A stretch of 8,615 nt of DNA from positions 6,131 through 14,745 of the forward strand of contig JAHEHB010000091.1 in assembly GCA_024644775.1 (NCBI GenBank). The letters run 5' to 3'. Numbering within the stretch: position 1 is the first letter of the stretch; every line of letters starts with the position of its first letter. The translations under genes were made by a program, and so were the position numbers. This document shows, piece by piece, positions 5,530 through 8,615 of this stretch. The notes under the pieces were generated by a model. It saw only the letters and a program-made list of their open reading frames with translations. It ran no database searches and was not told the origin of the DNA. This DNA is from Deltaproteobacteria bacterium. GTDB taxonomy: Bacteria; Desulfobacterota; Desulfobacteria; Desulfobacterales; SURF-15.

Positions 5530-5755
5530 AGTGCCTCCTTTTGCATGTTTAAGAAAAATAGTCGTATCGTGATAGTTATTGATGAGTTCTATAAACCAAA
5601 TTGGCAGGACATTACAACCGATGATTTCATTTATCTAAATTAATTTCGAAAATCCCTTTTTTGATTGGCAGTAACGATATCTCTGGATGATATTATTGGG
5701 TTGGGTGAATAAAACTTCGGATAAAAATGATGAGCAAATAAGTTGTAGAGAGCAT

Positions 5756-6187
5756 TCATAAGGATCCCATTGGTTTCGATGTTTCCAACATACCCGCTAT
5801 TCGTTTGAGCGCAACCCAACAAACAATGATGTATGGCGCCCATAAAATAGGTAGTTCAAAAGAAATCTTGCATCTTCCCTCATCAATATGATCCACTCGA
5901 TGGCCGGTAGCGGTCACAGAAGCAACCGTCCAGCTCCAATAATGACCATGTTCATATTTAGTGATTACGAAACGAAGCCATTGCCTACTCAAAATCTGAA
6001 CACGTCCTAAAGCGCCTTTGCGAATGTATCGATCAGCGCAATCGGCGTCAATTACCGTCGGCCCCCACTTACGCCATTTTCGCGTATCTGTCAACAAATC
6101 CCAAGCCTCCTGGGATGAAGCATTTACAACGCGGCTTATGGAAAGCTGTGAGCGGGTCACCTTGATCATTATAAACGGGTTTTTCAT
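5756..6187 (-). CDS. SRPBCC (START/polyketide cyclase-like) superfamily protein
   Basis: 143 residues from the ATG at 6187. An in-frame GTG at 6223 would add 12 residues, but neither start has a good ribosome binding site, so the start is uncertain. The N-terminal strand (SQLSISRVVNASSQEAWDLLTD) followed by RKWRKWGPTVIDAD is the typical opening of the SRPBCC helix-grip fold: beta strand, V-x-A-x-x-x-x-A/V-W-x-x-L-x-D, then a W-P/G turn. A strand with R-x-x-I-L and a GHYWSWTVAS strand follow. This superfamily forms a hydrophobic pocket for lipids or other small molecules. The C-terminal part (about 110-130, ILWAPYIIVCWVALKRIAGM) is unusually hydrophobic and could be a lining helix or membrane contact. 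It lies 112 bases downstream of ftsH (from this start), so it may be at the end of the lon-ftsH transcript. A weak promoter-like pair TTGCAC (6291-6286) / TATATT (6266-6261) with a 19-base spacer lies in the gap. Ligand and role unknown. Confidence 0.72.
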   Translation of the reverse strand: MKNPFIMIKVTRSQLSISRVVNASSQEAWDLLTDTRKWRKWGPTVIDADCADRYIRKGALGRVQILSRQWLRFVITKYEHGHYWSWTVASVTATGHRVDHIDEGRCKISFELPILWAPYIIVCWVALKRIAGMLETSKPMGSL

Positions 6188-6299
6188 CTCTAACGTAATA
6201 AAAACACTTAAATATGTTGACACTACACTAATTCAATCGCGTGGTAGGTTGATAATCTAAAATATAGCTTCTTTTGTATTTGATGGTGCAAACAAGTCT

Positions 6300-8174
6300 C
6301 TAAGCAGCCAGCGAGATCCGTTTTTTTGAACATTCGGAAGCCTCACTGCAGTTTTCATCATTGGATACCGACTCTGATAGTGTCTCCAGATCGTCACCTT
6401 CGATAACTTCATGTTCTAAAAGTTTTATTACGGCTTGATCAAGTATTTCACGCCTGCTCTTCAAAATACCCATAGCCCTTTCATACTGTTCATCGATGAT
6501 CTGTTGCACCTCCTTATCGATTAGATCCGCAGTCACATCACTGTATTCACCTCGGTTTTCGGAAACGGGGTTGAGCAACCTGTTTTGCTTGTTTCCTGCA
6601 AAATATACCTGTCCCAATCGACTACTCATGCCATACTCTTTAACCATGCTACGGGCGATATCAGTGGCACGGGACAGATCGTCATGCGCGCCTGTAGAGA
6701 TATCGCCAAACACAATCTCTTCGGCCGCGCGTCCACCTAAGAGCGTAGCAATTCGGTTTAGAAGCTCTGTTTTCTTCATCAGGAAGCGATCCTCCGTCGG
6801 TGCCTGCATGGTGTAACCCAGCGCCGCGATCCCACGCGGGATAATCGATATTTTTTGTACCGGATCTGCCCCTGTCAACGACATGGCGACCAGCGCATGC
6901 CCGAGTTCGTGATGGGCAACGATTTCTTTCTCCTCTTGGTTAATGAGTCGATTTTTCTTTTCAAGGCCGGCAACAACTCTCTCGACTGCTTCGGCAAAAT
7001 CCTGCATACCGACACTTTCGCTGTTTCTTCTTACCGATAGAAGTGCGGCTTCGTTCACGAGATTCGCGAGATCCGCTCCAACCATTCCCGATGTCATCCC
7101 GGCTATTTTGTCCAAATCGATACTACCGTCGTTGACGATCTTCTTAATATGCACCTCTAAAATTTCTTTCCTGCCCTTTTTATCCGGTCGGTCAACGAGA
7201 ATTTGTCGATCGAACCGTCCGGGTCTCAGCAGTGCCGGGTCCAGAATTTCCGGTCGGTTGGTGGCCGCTACCAGAATAACCCCCATATTCGGATCAAAAC
7301 CATCCATTTCAACCAACAGCTGGTTTAGTGTCTGCTCTCTTTCGTCGTGTCCCCCCACTGCGTTAAATCCCCTCGCCTTTCCCAGAGCATCCAATTCATC
7401 GATAAAGATGATACAGGGGGCCTTTTCCTTTGCCTGTTTAAACAGATCCCTCACGCGTGCTGCGCCTAACCCCACAAACATCTCCACAAACTCCGAACCG
7501 CTCAGATTGAAAAAAGGAACGTTACTTTCCCCTGCGACCGCCTTTGCCAAGAGCGTTTTTCCGGTTCCTGGAGGTCCAACCAAAAGAATTCCCCGGGGAA
7601 TTTGTCCCCCAACCCGGGTAAATCGCTCCGGTTCTTTCAAAAATTCGATGACCTCCACCAATTCCTGCTTCGCCTCGTCAACACCCGCGGCGTCTTTAAA
7701 GCTTACCTCCACGTCGTTATCCATGTAAACCTTTGCCTTGTTTTTACCGAGTGTCATAAAACCCGTTTGCTGTCCCTGCAATCGTTTAATCAGAAAATAC
7801 CAAACGCCTGCAAAGATCAATATGGGGAAAATCCACGACAATATGTTTCTGAAAAAGGTTGGCTGCACAAAACCTTTGTAATCAACGTTGTTCTCTTCAA
7901 GCAGGTTGGAGATCTCCGAATCGACCCGGGTGGTTCTAAAAAGCTCACCATTTTCCGAGCCAGCCTCATCTGTAAACATCCTGCCCTGAATTATGTCATC
8001 GGTGACGGTTACCTCTGCGACTTTACCCTCGTTAACCAACTTTACAAACTCGCTGTAAGGTATCGTCTTGGCCGTTGAACCCCCAAGTCCATTTAAGACC
8101 GATATGATCAACCAGAGAACGACTAACATTACGATCAGTCGAATCCTGTTTTCGTTTTGGTTTTGATTTTGCAT
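6300..8174 (-). CDS. ftsH: FtsH-family membrane AAA+ zinc metalloprotease, accessory type
   Basis: 624 residues; AAAGGA lies about seven bases before the ATG. Layout: TM1 about 11-29, a periplasmic FtsH-extracellular domain about 30-108, TM2 about 110-129, an AAA+ ATPase domain about 155-400, then the M41 peptidase domain. Visible motifs: Walker A GPPGTGKT (200-207), pore-loop MFVG (232-235), Walker B IIFIDE (255-260), second region of homology [19 protein letters not shown] (306-323) with candidate arginine fingers, zinc site HELGH (422-426) and the later [15 protein letters not shown] block (493-507), whose Asp499 would be the third zinc ligand. The protein should unfold and degrade membrane and short-lived proteins with ATP. 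HELGH differs from the common HEAGH; I associate HExGH with Leu/Met at this place, and the '[24 protein letters not shown]' type of linker, with secondary FtsH copies in deltaproteobacteria, so this is probably not the housekeeping copy. It follows lon by 53 bases. The acidic, Ser-rich tail (about 600-624) is unlike the usual end. Confidence 0.97.
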   Translation of the reverse strand: MQNQNQNENRIRLIVMLVVLWLIISVLNGLGGSTAKTIPYSEFVKLVNEGKVAEVTVTDDIIQGRMFTDEAGSENGELFRTTRVDSEISNLLEENNVDYKGFVQPTFFRNILSWIFPILIFAGVWYFLIKRLQGQQTGFMTLGKNKAKVYMDNDVEVSFKDAAGVDEAKQELVEVIEFLKEPERFTRVGGQIPRGILLVGPPGTGKTLLAKAVAGESNVPFFNLSGSEFVEMFVGLGAARVRDLFKQAKEKAPCIIFIDELDALGKARGFNAVGGHDEREQTLNQLLVEMDGFDPNMGVILVAATNRPEILDPALLRPGRFDRQILVDRPDKKGRKEILEVHIKKIVNDGSIDLDKIAGMTSGMVGADLANLVNEAALLSVRRNSESVGMQDFAEAVERVVAGLEKKNRLINQEEKEIVAHHELGHALVAMSLTGADPVQKISIIPRGIAALGYTMQAPTEDRFLMKKTELLNRIATLLGGRAAEEIVFGDISTGAHDDLSRATDIARSMVKEYGMSSRLGQVYFAGNKQNRLLNPVSENRGEYSDVTADLIDKEVQQIIDEQYERAMGILKSRREILDQAVIKLLEHEVIEGDDLETLSESVSNDENCSEASECSKKRISLAA

Positions 8175-8227
8175 TGTAGATTCCTTTCATTCCAACCGTA
8201 TGTTCAAAATAAATCGCTTATACCGAC

Positions 8228-8615
8228 TCATGAACTTTGTTCTATATGACAACGTGAATCCTTCTCCGATATAGTTTTTTCCAAGCTGTCTAACTCCCGA
8301 TCACCGTCATGATATGGAATGCTGATAGTTGCTTCGTTCGGCAACAACCCAGCTTTGATGGCCTCTTCAATTCTATCGACCAAAATACATTGCATGTCAT
8401 TCCGAACCTCATCCGGCAAATCGTCCAGGTCTTTCTCGTTCCGTTTTGGTAGAATCACCTTTGACAGTCCGGCACGATGTGCGGCCAACACCTTCATTTT
8501 AATGCCACCCACGGGCAGTACTCGACCGCGAAGTGTCACTTCGCCGGTCATCCCGACATCGTTGCGGACCGGACGGCCGCTGAACAAACTGGCCAGTGTC
8601 ATTACCATCGCCACG
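8228..8615 (-). CDS. lon: C-terminal part of a Lon protease (5' part outside window)
   Basis: The frame is open to the right edge and ends at TGA 8230-8228, giving 128 visible residues after the stop is excluded. It matches the Lon S16 peptidase C-terminus: [16 protein letters not shown], then [20 protein letters not shown], then [26 protein letters not shown] and a final helix ending in AIKAGLLP. The catalytic Lys of the Ser-Lys dyad is the K in GGIK (codon 8500-8498). The catalytic Ser would sit just past the window edge, since the visible VAM follows the family motif D-G-P-S-A-G. A charged tail of about 35 residues follows the usual end of the domain. Lon is a cytoplasmic ATP-dependent protease of damaged proteins. 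It is the first visible gene in a likely lon-ftsH operon; whether it is the main or a second Lon cannot be seen. Confidence 0.94.
   Translation of the reverse strand, partial: VAMVMTLASLFSGRPVRNDVGMTGEVTLRGRVLPVGGIKMKVLAAHRAGLSKVILPKRNEKDLDDLPDEVRNDMQCILVDRIEEAIKAGLLPNEATISIPYHDGDRELDSLEKTISEKDSRCHIEQSS

Noticed and set aside
6943..7728. Plus-strand open frame of 261 codons
   Set aside because: Exactly antisense to the highly conserved FtsH ATPase domain; its Ser/Thr/Arg/Pro-rich content is typical of a mirror of a coding strand.
7602..8078. Plus-strand open frame of 158 codons
   Set aside because: Antisense to the FtsH N-terminal half; no domain and no ribosome binding site.

Overview
The window looks like chromosomal DNA of an anaerobic or microaerophilic Gram-negative bacterium, most likely a Desulfobacterota (deltaproteobacterial, sulfate-reducer-like) species. 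This rests on the mix of families: secreted beta-sandwich repeat proteins, a secreted CxxCH haem protein with a calcium-binding-type loop, a very small cysteine-rich zinc-ribbon-like protein of a type I associate with sulfate reducers, a hemerythrin, and an accessory-type FtsH next to Lon. No rRNA or other taxonomic marker is present, so the assignment is an inference.

Layout. Positions 1-560 (+) hold the 3' end of a repeat protein built from near-identical 86-residue units. A secreted protein of about 463 residues follows (705-2096, +), with an N-terminal part resembling the LolA/DUF4412 fold. It ends convergently, nine bases from a periplasmic histidine-phosphatase-family protein (2106-2684, -). 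Positions 2697-3331 are gene-poor and look decayed: a strong ribosome binding site in front of a reading frame with two early stops, an 11-bp tandem repeat, and a GC-richer open frame with no usable upstream start. A 56-residue cysteine-rich protein (3332-3502, +) ends at a perfect 16-bp hairpin (3518-3552).

The centre of interest is the two-gene unit at 3636-5029 (+). A hemerythrin-domain protein ends in a low-complexity linker and a typical encapsulin targeting peptide (GLGIGSLKK). It is followed 23 bases later by a family 1 encapsulin shell protein. Together they should make a protein nanocompartment filled with a di-iron hemerythrin, probably for handling O2, NO or peroxide. Convergent to it is the small exported mono-haem protein (5212-5529, -).

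The right third is on the minus strand. In transcription order it has the C-terminus of a Lon-type protease (8228-8615, cut by the window edge), an FtsH-type membrane AAA+ zinc protease (6300-8174) with HELGH instead of the usual HEAGH, and a small SRPBCC-fold protein (5756-6187). Lon and FtsH are 53 bases apart and probably co-transcribed. The neighbourhood reads as a stress-handling region: oxygen or NO sequestration in a nanocompartment beside an accessory protein quality-control pair. A functional link between the two halves is only suggested by proximity.
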